19,711 nucleotides of DNA from JBILXY01 sp044378055. GTDB lineage: Bacteria > Patescibacteriota > JACMRA01. The first letter of the stretch is position 1, and each line of letters starts with the position of its first letter. The translations under genes and the position numbers were made by a program. The stretch covers positions 1 to 19,711 of the forward strand of contig JBILXY010000018.1 of assembly GCA_044378055.1 (NCBI GenBank), written 5' to 3'. Positions 1 through 6,355 of this stretch are shown piece after piece. The notes under the pieces are model-generated. The model did not search any database. It saw nothing but the letters and a program-made list of their open reading frames with translations, and was not told the origin of the DNA.

Positions 1-124
1 CAATTTTTATATGGTTTTGTGTATTTTTTAGGTTCTGAACTCATAGTATCTCAGTTTAATATTAATAAACCTTGTAATTATGAGCTAAGGTAGTATTTTT
101 GTCACCCTGTTTGTTTCTTTAAGT

Positions 125-289
125 CTAAAATGTCTCTCCATCAAGTTTCACGCAAACAAGCTGGTCTTGATACGAATGAGCTCCGCTGAATTTTTTTATA
201 AGAAGTGGAGGATTGTTTTTACAAAAGTATTGATTTAAATTAGATGAATTCTCTAGTTGTGCAGTGAATCTTCTTAATTGTTCTAGCAT
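125..289 (-). CDS. Small hypothetical protein (54 aa)
   Basis: I do not recognise this protein. The frame is open for 54 codons from ATG (287-289) to a TAG stop. A good Shine-Dalgarno sequence, GAGGG, sits six bases before the ATG (plus-strand 296-300), and a promoter-like pair lies further upstream. The composition looks protein-like: N-terminal MLEQLRRFTAQLENSS is helix-forming and basic-amphipathic, the middle carries NPPLLIKKF, and the C-terminal part (QDQLVCVKLDGETF) looks like a beta strand with a turn. There are two cysteines, no signal peptide and no membrane segment. It is the last gene of the minus-strand run on this side and sits 177 bases downstream of the Cass2-like gene with its own promoter. 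The start and ribosome binding site are seen; that it is expressed is inferred. Confidence 0.5.
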   Translation of the reverse strand: MLEQLRRFTAQLENSSNLNQYFCKNNPPLLIKKFSGAHSYQDQLVCVKLDGETF

Positions 290-311
290 TTTATGCCCTC
301 AGAAACTAAAT

Positions 312-342
312 ATAGTAACAAATTGTAATTAGTTTTCGTCAA
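312..342 (-). promoter_or_regulatory. Probable promoter of the 54-aa orphan
   Basis: On the minus strand TTGACG (337-342) is followed after 19 bases by TACTAT (312-317). Transcription would begin near 305, leaving a leader of about 17 bases that holds the GAGGG ribosome binding site. The spacer is longer than the ideal 17. Confidence 0.35.
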
Positions 343-427
343 TATTTGACTTGTTGAATAATTAATATTCTATTGCAAAAAATACTTTGGAAAGTAAACA
401 TGACTAGAATAGGCCAATTTATTATAG

Positions 428-463
428 TTTAAATTAAATAAAGTGGTGTTTAAATTTAATTTA
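428..463. repeat. AT-only inverted repeat, possible weak terminator
   Basis: An inverted repeat made only of A and T (arms of about ten bases, TTAAATTAAA type) lies directly after the stop codon of the Cass2-like gene. It could form a weak hairpin at the transcript end. It has no GC base pairs, so terminator function is doubtful. Confidence 0.25.
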
Positions 464-466
464 ATC

Positions 467-949
467 TTACTTCTCTGCCTTCTCCTCTTTCCCCTCCACA
501 GCAACAGTTACTGTTACGCTTCCGTCTTCCAAATACATGTCCATATCGAAGCCGAAGGTTCTTTGAATTTTTCCTATTTTGGCGTTTTTATTTATTTCTC
601 TCCATTTATCAATTACGGTTATTGGCATTATTCCTTTTACAGTTTCGTATTTATAATTCTGGGCAGGAATAACAATTGTGGTAATTTCAGGATCGGTTTG
701 CGCGCCTTTTTCTGTAACAAAACCAATTAACATGTCATATCCACGGTTATTTACATCTTTGGCGTCGGTATAGTTGTAATATACGCAGTGAACTGTAGGG
801 TTTGTTTTGCCCTTAATTTTATCTGCCATATTTTCAGTTCTGAATTTTGTCCAAGCTGCCCCAATATCTTTTCTGCTTTGAAAGTCTTTGTTGGTAGTGG
901 AAATTTTATAGCCGGAAACTTGAAATTCCCCATGTGAATATGATTGCAT
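467..949 (-). CDS. GyrI-like / Cass2-type effector-binding domain protein
   Basis: The 160-residue protein reads as a single stand-alone effector-binding domain of the GyrI/AraC-C-terminal superfamily, closest in pattern to the integron-associated Cass2 group. Supporting pattern: VSGYKISTTN near residue 11, the IGAAWTKF helix near 30, a VYYNYTDA strand near 57, GYDMLIGFVTE near 70, the IPAQNYKYETVKG strand near 95 and the DKWREI helix near 113. Family members bind cationic small molecules or drugs in a cleft; some act as regulators when fused to a DNA-binding domain, but no such domain is present here. The C-terminal 15 residues are acidic and lysine-rich (EGKEEKAEK). It has its own promoter with essentially no leader. 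Ligand unknown; fold assignment is by eye and fairly secure, the physiological role is not known. Confidence 0.7.
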   Translation of the reverse strand: MQSYSHGEFQVSGYKISTTNKDFQSRKDIGAAWTKFRTENMADKIKGKTNPTVHCVYYNYTDAKDVNNRGYDMLIGFVTEKGAQTDPEITTIVIPAQNYKYETVKGIMPITVIDKWREINKNAKIGKIQRTFGFDMDMYLEDGSVTVTVAVEGKEEKAEK

Positions 950-955
950 ATTTTT

Positions 956-985
956 ATATTAGATCGTAAAACAATGCTTTGTCAA
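956..985 (-). promoter_or_regulatory. Leaderless promoter of the Cass2-like gene
   Basis: Minus strand: TTGACA (980-985), 18-base spacer, TAATAT (956-961), then exactly six bases to the ATG at 949. A start site six to seven bases after the -10 box would fall on the ATG itself, so the mRNA should have no leader. No Shine-Dalgarno is present. Confidence 0.6.
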
Positions 986-991
986 AAATAT

Positions 992-1939
992 TTAGATTGA
1001 ATTTTTAAGGTTTCCACTTTCAAATTGCTTAATAATTTCTTGGGTCGAATCTAATATTCTTTGCTCGGCCTGAATTGTTTTATAAGCTGTATGTGGAGTG
1101 AAAAATACATTATCCCGCTGAATAAGTTTTTGCAATTCTGCATTTTCACCTTGGAATAAACTGGCTTCATCTTCTAGCACATCCAACCCGGCTGCACTTA
1201 ATTTATTTTCATCTAACGCTTTTTCCAAGGCTTTATTATCAATTAAAGCACCTCTGGCTGTATTAATTATAACAACACCTTTTTTCATTAAATTAAACTC
1301 AGCATGACCAATAAAATGATGATTTTGTTTGGAATATGGAATATGCAGGCTAATAATATCTGAATTATTTAGTAAATAGTTCTTTTCAACATATTTAAAA
1401 CCCATCTCTTTTTCTGCTTTTAAGTTTGGGTAAATATCGTAAGCTAGCACATTCATGCCAAAACCTTTAGCAATCTGAATGGCTTTTAAACCAATTTGTC
1501 CCGTGCCAATAATTCCAATGGTTTGGTCAGCAAGATCGAAACCAAAACCTACATCTGCAAAATTACTTTTTTTCGAATTTGAAACTTGTTTGTAAAGATG
1601 TTTGGCGATAATTAGAATTAAACCAAAAGTATGTTCAGCAACAGTATTTTGACCATAGGAGGGAATGTTACAAACTGCAATTCCATGCTGTTTACAAGCC
1701 TGAATATCTATATGATCAAAGCCAGTAGAACGAGTTATAATTAATTTTAAATTAGGAAGTTTATCCAGAACTTCTGGTGTTATTTTGGTGTAAATAAAAA
1801 TTGTTAGAATCTGAATGTCCTGAATTTTTTCTAGGTTATTCTCAATGTCGTTACTCTCAAAAAATAAATTTTGCCCATCAAGTTTTTTGCCCAGATATTC
1901 TCTGTCGAAATTGGAAACTTCAAAATGGGCAATAGTCAT
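992..1939 (-). CDS. D-2-hydroxyacid dehydrogenase (D-lactate dehydrogenase-like)
   Basis: The 315-residue protein has the complete layout of NAD-dependent D-isomer-specific 2-hydroxyacid dehydrogenases. The substrate domain covers about residues 1-100 and 285-315; the Rossmann domain lies between, with the nucleotide motif GIIGTGQIG at 142-150 and a following acidic residue (Asp168, AYDIYP) that favours NADH over NADPH. The catalytic triad is visible: Arg229 in NTARG, a Glu in DVLEDE (253-258) and His283 in TPHTAYKT. The TARGALID and GLDVLEDE motifs are those of the D-lactate dehydrogenase branch rather than phosphoglycerate dehydrogenase, and no ACT domain follows. Likely role: reduction of pyruvate or a similar 2-oxoacid to re-oxidise NADH in a fermentative cell. 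The precise substrate cannot be read from sequence. It has its own promoter and no Shine-Dalgarno. Confidence 0.9.
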   Translation of the reverse strand: MTIAHFEVSNFDREYLGKKLDGQNLFFESNDIENNLEKIQDIQILTIFIYTKITPEVLDKLPNLKLIITRSTGFDHIDIQACKQHGIAVCNIPSYGQNTVAEHTFGLILIIAKHLYKQVSNSKKSNFADVGFGFDLADQTIGIIGTGQIGLKAIQIAKGFGMNVLAYDIYPNLKAEKEMGFKYVEKNYLLNNSDIISLHIPYSKQNHHFIGHAEFNLMKKGVVIINTARGALIDNKALEKALDENKLSAAGLDVLEDEASLFQGENAELQKLIQRDNVFFTPHTAYKTIQAEQRILDSTQEIIKQFESGNLKNSI

Positions 1940-1953
1940 GGTGAATTTAACCC

Positions 1954-1982
1954 ATTATGCCATTAATTTGTTTTTCTGTCTA
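1954..1982 (-). promoter_or_regulatory. Promoter of the D-2-hydroxyacid dehydrogenase gene
   Basis: Minus strand: TAGACA (1977-1982), 17-base spacer, CATAAT (1954-1959), each five of six to consensus. The predicted start near 1947 leaves a leader of about eight bases with no ribosome binding site. The -35 box touches the T-tract of the terminator at 1982-2004. Confidence 0.55.
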
Positions 1983-2004
1983 AAATAAAACCCCCGAAGG
2001 AGGG
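1982..2004 (-). terminator. Rho-independent terminator (distal of a tandem pair)
   Basis: On the minus strand the hairpin CCCTCC-TTC-GGGGG (1991-2004), with a possible UUCG tetraloop, is followed by TTTTATTTT (1982-1990). It ends transcription arriving from the orphan at 2088-2423 just before the next promoter. Confidence 0.6.
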
Positions 2005-2035
2005 TATAATTATTGTAATGAAGAAAATATTTAGG

Positions 2036-2068
2036 GAAAAGGAAAAGCCTAGAATTTTGTTACTAGGC
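2036..2068 (-). terminator. Rho-independent terminator (proximal of a tandem pair)
   Basis: Minus strand: six-base-pair stem GCCTAG / CTAGGC (2063-2068 and 2047-2052) with a ten-base AT loop, followed by TTTTCCTTTT. It lies about 20 bases after the stop of the 2088-2423 gene. Confidence 0.55.
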
Positions 2069-2087
2069 GATTAATTGATCTGAACAC

Positions 2088-2423
2088 TTAACTTAATTTA
2101 CTTAGTCGAGTGTAACAGTTTACATTATATTTTGCATTTTCAACAAGTTCGCTGAAAAAAGTTTCAACAATATACCTTGCTAAACAAAAATGACTATACC
2201 TACTCGAACCAGCAAAGAAATAGCAGTATACTGGTCTACGATGTTGATGACGATAAAGAACCTTAAAATCAAAATAACGAATGTTATAATGTGGATAGAT
2301 ACTTCTTATACTATCAACGGTTTCGTTAATTCTATTTTCTGACCATTGTTGACCTACCATTATCACTATTTCAGTTTCTTCAGAACCATTATCTAGATAT
2401 TCAATTTTTACAGACTCATCCAT
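2088..2423 (-). CDS. Hypothetical protein (111 aa)
   Basis: No family recognised. I place the start at the ATG at 2421-2423 because a strong Shine-Dalgarno, GAGAGG, ends four bases before it (plus 2428-2433); a GTG twelve bases upstream stays in frame but would put that site inside the gene. The N-terminal half is acidic (MDESVKIEYLDNGSEETE) and contains an alternating hydrophobic strand (IVIMVGQQW). The second half is rich in Tyr, His, Arg and Phe (YRHQHRRPVYCYFF) and has an amphipathic helix near CLARYIVETFFSELVE. This composition differs from the lysine-rich core genes nearby. There is no signal peptide. It is a single-gene transcript with its own promoter and tandem terminators. Confidence 0.6.
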   Translation of the reverse strand: MDESVKIEYLDNGSEETEIVIMVGQQWSENRINETVDSIRSIYPHYNIRYFDFKVLYRHQHRRPVYCYFFAGSSRYSHFCLARYIVETFFSELVENAKYNVNCYTRLSKLS

Positions 2424-2449
2424 ATTTCCTCTCACAAACAGCTAATTTT

Positions 2450-2478
2450 AATAGAAATTATTTTTTGGTTAGTGTCAA
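2450..2478 (-). promoter_or_regulatory. Promoter of the 111-aa orphan
   Basis: Minus strand: TTGACA (2473-2478), 17-base spacer, TCTATT (2450-2455); an alternative -10, TATTAA, lies two bases further on. The leader would be about 20 bases and holds the GAGAGG ribosome binding site, unlike the leaderless core genes. Confidence 0.45.
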
Positions 2479-2529
2479 AAATTGTTTGATCGATGATTTA
2501 AACATAGCAAGTTTGATAAAACTTTTTTC

Positions 2530-2556
2530 CAATAAACAAAGCGACCATTTGGTCGC
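2530..2556 (-). terminator. secA terminator
   Basis: Minus strand: stem GCGACC / GGTCGC (2541-2556) with loop AAAT, followed by TTTGTTTATT (2531-2540). It lies about 45 bases after the secA stop codon. Confidence 0.65.
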
Positions 2557-2577
2557 CGTTTTGCCTTTGTGTATTGT

Positions 2578-2600
2578 CATGGCGAGACAGGCTCGCCGCT
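2578..2600 (-). repeat. GTAG-type palindromic repeat, copy 1
   Basis: On the minus strand the element reads GTAGCGGCGAG-CCTGT-CTCGCCAT, with a six-base-pair stem GGCGAG / CTCGCC (2581-2586 and 2592-2597). It starts directly against the secA stop codon: the gene ends AGC TAG and the next triplet, TAG, belongs to the repeat. Same orientation as the copies after miaA (6331-6355) and after the membrane protein gene (7385-7410). Confidence 0.6.
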
Positions 2601-2601
2601 A

Positions 2602-5430
2602 CTAGCTTTTCATTATTCCGGCTGGAACTATGTCTGGGTTTACTTTGAAGATTGAATCGGCTACTTCGCGGTCAATTTCTTCTAATAAGTTCAAGAATAA
2701 ACTCATTCCGTCTTGCTTGAATTCTACTAATGGGTCTTTTTGGGAATAGCCACGCAAACGAACGGAGTCGTTAAGATGATCTACTGTTACCAAATGTTCT
2801 GTCCAAAGCACATCAATGGCTCTTAAGAAGATAAAGCGAACCATAGCTGCTTGAACTTTTTCTTCGTAAATTTCCCATCTAGTTTTTAATTGGTGAACAA
2901 GTTTATCGCTTAATAATGTAGCAACCTTATCATTTTTAAACTTATAGTCGGTTATTAGAACTTTCAAGACATCGGCATCAAAATCGGCAAGGGCTAGAAT
3001 TTCTTTCAATTCTTTGCTGGCTGTTTCTAACTGCTTTGGATCTAAACCAATTTTAGCATTAACAGGTTTCTGAATTTGCTTAATTGCCCTAAATACTTCA
3101 CGAATTACAGACTTTTGGCTTTCATCCTTCCATTCAAAACCTTCGTTCAAAAGAACCTTTCTTCTTCTGGAATAGATAACACTTCGCTGCCTGTTAATAA
3201 CATCGTCGTATTCAGTTACATGTTTACGAATATCATAGTTTTGACCTTCAATTCTTTTCTGAGCTTCTTCAATTAGTCTGGATAAAATTCCATTAGAAAT
3301 TGCTTCATCATCAGCAATTGGAAGAATGTTGTAGTAAGAAACTCTGTCTCCGCCGAATACACGCAAAATATAATCTTCCAAAGAAATATAGAATTGGCTT
3401 AAACCAGGATCTCCCTGTCTTCCAGCTCTACCACGAAGTTGATTATCAATTCTTCTGCTCTCGTGTCTTTCAGTTCCAATTACAAATAAACCGCCCAAAG
3501 AAACTACTTCGTCGTGTTCTTTCTGCCATACTGCTTGTTCTTTCTTATCGTCAGGTAAATTTCCACCTAAAATAATATCCACACCACGACCAGCAATGTT
3601 GGTGGCCAAAGTTACCATGCCTTTTCTTCCAGCATTAGAAATAATTCTAGCTTCTTGTTCATGGTTTTTAGCGTTCAAAACTTCGTGGCTAATTCCAGCT
3701 TCGTTCAAGAATTTGCTCAACATCAAGTTCTTTTCAATGGAAGTTGTTCCAATCAAAATTGGCTGACCTTTTCTGTGAATATCGGCAATATCACGCACGA
3801 TAGCTTTAAATTTACCTGTTTCAGTTTTGAAAACCTTGTCGGCTAAATCTTTTCTAACCATTGGGCGGTTAGTTGGAATAGTTACCACTAAAAGTTTGTA
3901 AATTTTGAACAATTCTTCAGATTCTGTAGCCGCTGTTCCGGTCATTCCAGCTAATTTAGAATATAGTCTGAAATAATTTTGGAAAGTGATGGTTGCCACG
4001 GTTTTGCTTTCAGCTTGAACATTTTGGTTTTCCTTAGCTTCAATAGCTTGATGTAAACCTTGGTTGAACCTTCTTCCTACCATTAATCTTCCAGTAAATT
4101 CATCTACAATAACAATTTCTCCGTCTCTTACTACATATTCTTTCTCGCGTCTGAATAAAGTGTGAGCTTTCAAAGCTTGATCTAAATGGTGAATTAGAAC
4201 AACATTTTCGGCGTTTCCGTATAAATCTTTAATGCTTAATTTGTCTTCAACTTTCTCAATTCCAAGCTCGGTTAAGCTTACAACTTTCCTTTTTTCATCA
4301 ACAACATAGTCAATTTCTGGGGTTAATCTTTTAGCAATTTCAGCGAATTGATTGTACCTTGCGGAAGAATCTGCGTCTTGGGATGAAATAATTAAAGGAG
4401 TTCTGGCTTCATCAATTAAAATAGAGTCAACTTCGTCGATAATTGCTACAACTTGCCCTGCTTTTTGGCTCATTTCCTGAGGAGTGCTGGCCATGTTATC
4501 ACGAAGGTAATCAAAACCGAATTCAGAGTTTACACCGTAAACAATATCTATAGCAGTATTGGTTTTTTCATCCCAATAGGCTTCTTTTCTTTCACAAGGA
4601 ACCAAGTGCTTTACATCTAAAACAGTTTTAGAATCTTGTTTAACACCATCTTCATAATTTTCAACAATGCCTAAGCTTCTCTTTTTATCGGAAACTTCAT
4701 CGTCGCCAACCCCAAGTTTGAAACGGTAAGCAGCTTGGTTGTGAATAACACCAACAGTCATTCCTAGGAAATCAAAAACTTGACCCATCCAAGAACCTCC
4801 AACACGGGCTAGGTAGTCGTTCACTGTTACAACATGAACTTGGCTTTTACTTGGAAGTGCGTTTAAATAAGCAGCAAGCGGGGCAACCAAGGTTTTTCCT
4901 TCTCCAGTTTTCATTTCAGCAATTCTACCGTCGTTTAAAACCATGGCCCCAATAAGTTGCACTGGGAAATGTCTTTTTCCAATAGATCTTACAGAAGCTT
5001 CACGAACTACAGCGAAAGCTTGTGGTAAAATTTCTTGTAATTTAGCTTCTAATAATTTACCTTCCAAACCTTCTAACATTGCTCTAAATTCTAAGGTTTT
5101 TCCTTTTAATTGGGCATCGGTTAACTTTTGAATTTCAGGTTCCAAAGCTTCAATTTCAGCTACAACTTTATCGTATTTTACCAATTCCTTTTTTTCTCCA
5201 ACTAAAGCATCCAATAATTTGTTAAGTCTGCTTCTTGGTTTGCTGGCCAATTTTTCGGTTGGTTTTTTGGAAGTTTTTTCCTTAGCAACCTCTGTTTTTA
5301 CTTCGGTAATTGTGGTTTTTGGCTCTTCTTTGATAGTCATTTTTTCCTCGATTTTAGTGGCTTTAGCTTTTAAATTTTCAGAATTTGGTTTGTTTTTTGC
5401 GGTTTTAGCAGCGGAAGTTTTGGTGGCCAT
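2602..5430 (-). CDS. secA: Protein translocase ATPase SecA
   Basis: The 942-residue SecA motor drives export of unfolded precursors through SecYEG using ATP. Visible landmarks: Walker A MKTGEGKT (173-180), VTVNDYLA (202-208), YGVNSEFGFDYLRDNM (298-313), Walker B IIDEVDSILIDEARTP (330-345), GMTGTA in the preprotein-crosslinking to NBD2 region, TNIAGRGVDI, and GRAGRQGD. Two departures from the common form: a lysine, threonine and alanine-rich N-terminal extension of about 65 residues before the canonical LNKLLDALVG start, and an insertion of about 50 residues (roughly 231-280) between GVIH and ERKEAY in NBD1. The C-terminal zinc-binding SEC-C tail is absent; the protein ends PDIVPAGIMKS. A shorter start at TTG (codon 61) is possible but the extension reads coherently. 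Its transcript ends at the hairpin at 2541-2556. All secreted proteins in this window would depend on it. Confidence 0.98.
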   Translation of the reverse strand: MATKTSAAKTAKNKPNSENLKAKATKIEEKMTIKEEPKTTITEVKTEVAKEKTSKKPTEKLASKPRSRLNKLLDALVGEKKELVKYDKVVAEIEALEPEIQKLTDAQLKGKTLEFRAMLEGLEGKLLEAKLQEILPQAFAVVREASVRSIGKRHFPVQLIGAMVLNDGRIAEMKTGEGKTLVAPLAAYLNALPSKSQVHVVTVNDYLARVGGSWMGQVFDFLGMTVGVIHNQAAYRFKLGVGDDEVSDKKRSLGIVENYEDGVKQDSKTVLDVKHLVPCERKEAYWDEKTNTAIDIVYGVNSEFGFDYLRDNMASTPQEMSQKAGQVVAIIDEVDSILIDEARTPLIISSQDADSSARYNQFAEIAKRLTPEIDYVVDEKRKVVSLTELGIEKVEDKLSIKDLYGNAENVVLIHHLDQALKAHTLFRREKEYVVRDGEIVIVDEFTGRLMVGRRFNQGLHQAIEAKENQNVQAESKTVATITFQNYFRLYSKLAGMTGTAATESEELFKIYKLLVVTIPTNRPMVRKDLADKVFKTETGKFKAIVRDIADIHRKGQPILIGTTSIEKNLMLSKFLNEAGISHEVLNAKNHEQEARIISNAGRKGMVTLATNIAGRGVDIILGGNLPDDKKEQAVWQKEHDEVVSLGGLFVIGTERHESRRIDNQLRGRAGRQGDPGLSQFYISLEDYILRVFGGDRVSYYNILPIADDEAISNGILSRLIEEAQKRIEGQNYDIRKHVTEYDDVINRQRSVIYSRRRKVLLNEGFEWKDESQKSVIREVFRAIKQIQKPVNAKIGLDPKQLETASKELKEILALADFDADVLKVLITDYKFKNDKVATLLSDKLVHQLKTRWEIYEEKVQAAMVRFIFLRAIDVLWTEHLVTVDHLNDSVRLRGYSQKDPLVEFKQDGMSLFLNLLEEIDREVADSIFKVNPDIVPAGIMKS

Positions 5431-5486
5431 AATATGTTTTATGCAAATTGCTTGATAAAGCCTAGTCTTGTTGGTGCTGTTTATAT

Positions 5487-5492
5487 TGTCAA
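5487..5492 (-). promoter_or_regulatory. Possible -35 element upstream of secA
   Basis: TTGACA on the minus strand, preceded by AATCGCC. No convincing -10 follows at 16-19 bases (AAGACT at 17 is poor), so the promoter is uncertain. The same AATCGCCTTGA string occurs upstream of ybaB (about 15225-15235). Confidence 0.3.
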
Positions 5493-5583
5493 GGCGATTG
5501 ATTATTGCTGACTATTTTTAGAAAATATGAATGGAAAGTGTTAAGGAAGAGTAAATTTTTTGACTTTGGTGAAAATGTGTGTT

Positions 5584-5611
5584 TTGAGTGAGGAAGCGTT
5601 ATTTTTAATGC
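5584..5611 (+). promoter_or_regulatory. Possible promoter of the 171-aa orphan
   Basis: TTGAGT (5584-5589), 16-base spacer, TAATGC (5606-5611). The start would be near 5618, leaving a leader of about 22 bases that includes the GGAG ribosome binding site at 5631-5634. Divergent from secA. Confidence 0.4.
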
Positions 5612-5640
5612 TAATTGAAATTAAATAGACGGAGATAACT

Positions 5641-6156
5641 ATGAGTGTTCTAATTGTAAATATTAGAAACATTGATCGAATTCCTGGTCATCTAATAACT
5701 GACCGTGTACTTCAAGTTTTGCAAGAAGCTGCGAACCATAAGATTCAGTCTTACGACTGGGATAGAGAACCTAGGCAAATCTATCCACCAAGTTATTTCT
5801 ATAATGATAAACCAGATAATGGAGAACTTGTGTCGCCTGAATATTGGTTCACAGATGTAACAACTTCCAGTGGTCATTTTAGATTTGTTGAAACCCCTGT
5901 TGATTTAACTGAAGTTCCAGAAGGTATAGCATTTAATTCTAGCAGCTATCTTGGCTTAGCTTCAATTTTTGAAAACTTTCTAGATGATCATGGGGTAGGC
6001 GATGTTTGCATTTTGCTTCCAGACGCAATTCCTCAGTCTCAACGCCAAAATATTCTAGCCTGGACATCTCCCAATGTTAGCGTAGAATACCTACCATGTG
6101 GGATATTAGAATATCCAGACCATTTTAGACCATGGTTTGCAGTATATTCAGTTTAA
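5641..6156 (+). CDS. Hypothetical protein (171 aa)
   Basis: I do not recognise a family. The start ATG is well supported by GGAG six bases upstream. The protein has no signal peptide and no membrane segment, so it is probably cytosolic. It opens with a strand-like MSVLIVNIRNID, followed by an amphipathic helix (TDRVLQVLQEAAN), a proline, tyrosine and aspartate-rich middle (YPPSYFYNDKPDN), and a C-terminal part with a buried strand VGDVCILLPDAIP and NVSVEYLPCGILEYP. Low lysine and high Pro, Tyr and Trp content set it apart from the neighbouring core proteins, as with the orphans at 2088 and 10709. It is transcribed alone, divergently from secA. Function unknown; lateral acquisition is possible but only inferred from composition. 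Confidence 0.65.
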   Translation: MSVLIVNIRNIDRIPGHLITDRVLQVLQEAANHKIQSYDWDREPRQIYPPSYFYNDKPDNGELVSPEYWFTDVTTSSGHFRFVETPVDLTEVPEGIAFNSSSYLGLASIFENFLDDHGVGDVCILLPDAIPQSQRQNILAWTSPNVSVEYLPCGILEYPDHFRPWFAVYSV

Positions 6157-6183
6157 TTTTTTGAATATTTAATTATGTAAAAG

Positions 6184-6216
6184 ACTCCTAGTCGCCGTGA
6201 TTATGACTCTTTTTTG
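6184..6216 (+). terminator. Weak terminator-like sequence after the 171-aa orphan
   Basis: A short stem (AGTC / GACT, with a competing GACT-CCT-AGTC) is followed by CTTTTTTG. The T-run is convincing but the stem is weak. Confidence 0.3.
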
Positions 6217-6228
6217 TTGGGCGAGGAT

Positions 6229-6288
6229 TGCTACCCCCAAGCCTTTGGCATGACCCCTTGCTACCCCCAGAGCTTTGCTCTGACCCCT
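6229..6288. repeat. Two tandem 30-bp units, each with a variable hairpin
   Basis: Units 6229-6258 and 6259-6288 share the frame TGCTACCCCC...TGACCCCT. Their centres differ but each is self-complementary: GCC-TTT-GGC in the first and AGAGC-TTT-GCTCT in the second. Downstream, AGGGGTA (6293-6299) is complementary to the TACCCC cores, so a larger fold is possible. The paired changes suggest selection for the hairpins. It resembles REP-type extragenic palindromes more than CRISPR: only two units and no spacers. It lies between the convergent genes ending at 6156 and 6351. Confidence 0.65.
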
Positions 6289-6330
6289 TACCAGGGGTAC
6301 TTTTGGCGATTCTCGAAATTGCGATGTATT

Positions 6331-6355
6331 ATGGCGATCCGCGATCGCCTCTACG
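6331..6355 (-). repeat. GTAG-type palindromic repeat, copy 2, supplying the miaA stop codon
   Basis: Minus strand reads CGTAGAGGCGATC-GCG-GATCGCCAT with a seven-base-pair stem (6333-6339 with 6343-6349). The TAG inside its leading GTAG is the stop codon of miaA (plus 6351-6353), so gene and repeat overlap. Confidence 0.65.

Noticed and set aside
1..124. Gene or structured RNA at the left edge
   Set aside because: I see no open frame with start signals, no tRNA T-loop sequence and no strong hairpin; the stretch is plain AT-rich DNA.
443..730. Plus-strand open frame of 95 codons
   Set aside because: It lies opposite the Cass2-like gene, has no promoter or ribosome binding site, and its Phe/Tyr/Cys-rich product is what an antisense frame of a Lys/Glu-rich gene gives.
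6229..6288. CRISPR array
   Set aside because: Two adjacent 30-bp units with no unique spacers and no cas genes; the units are hairpin repeats.
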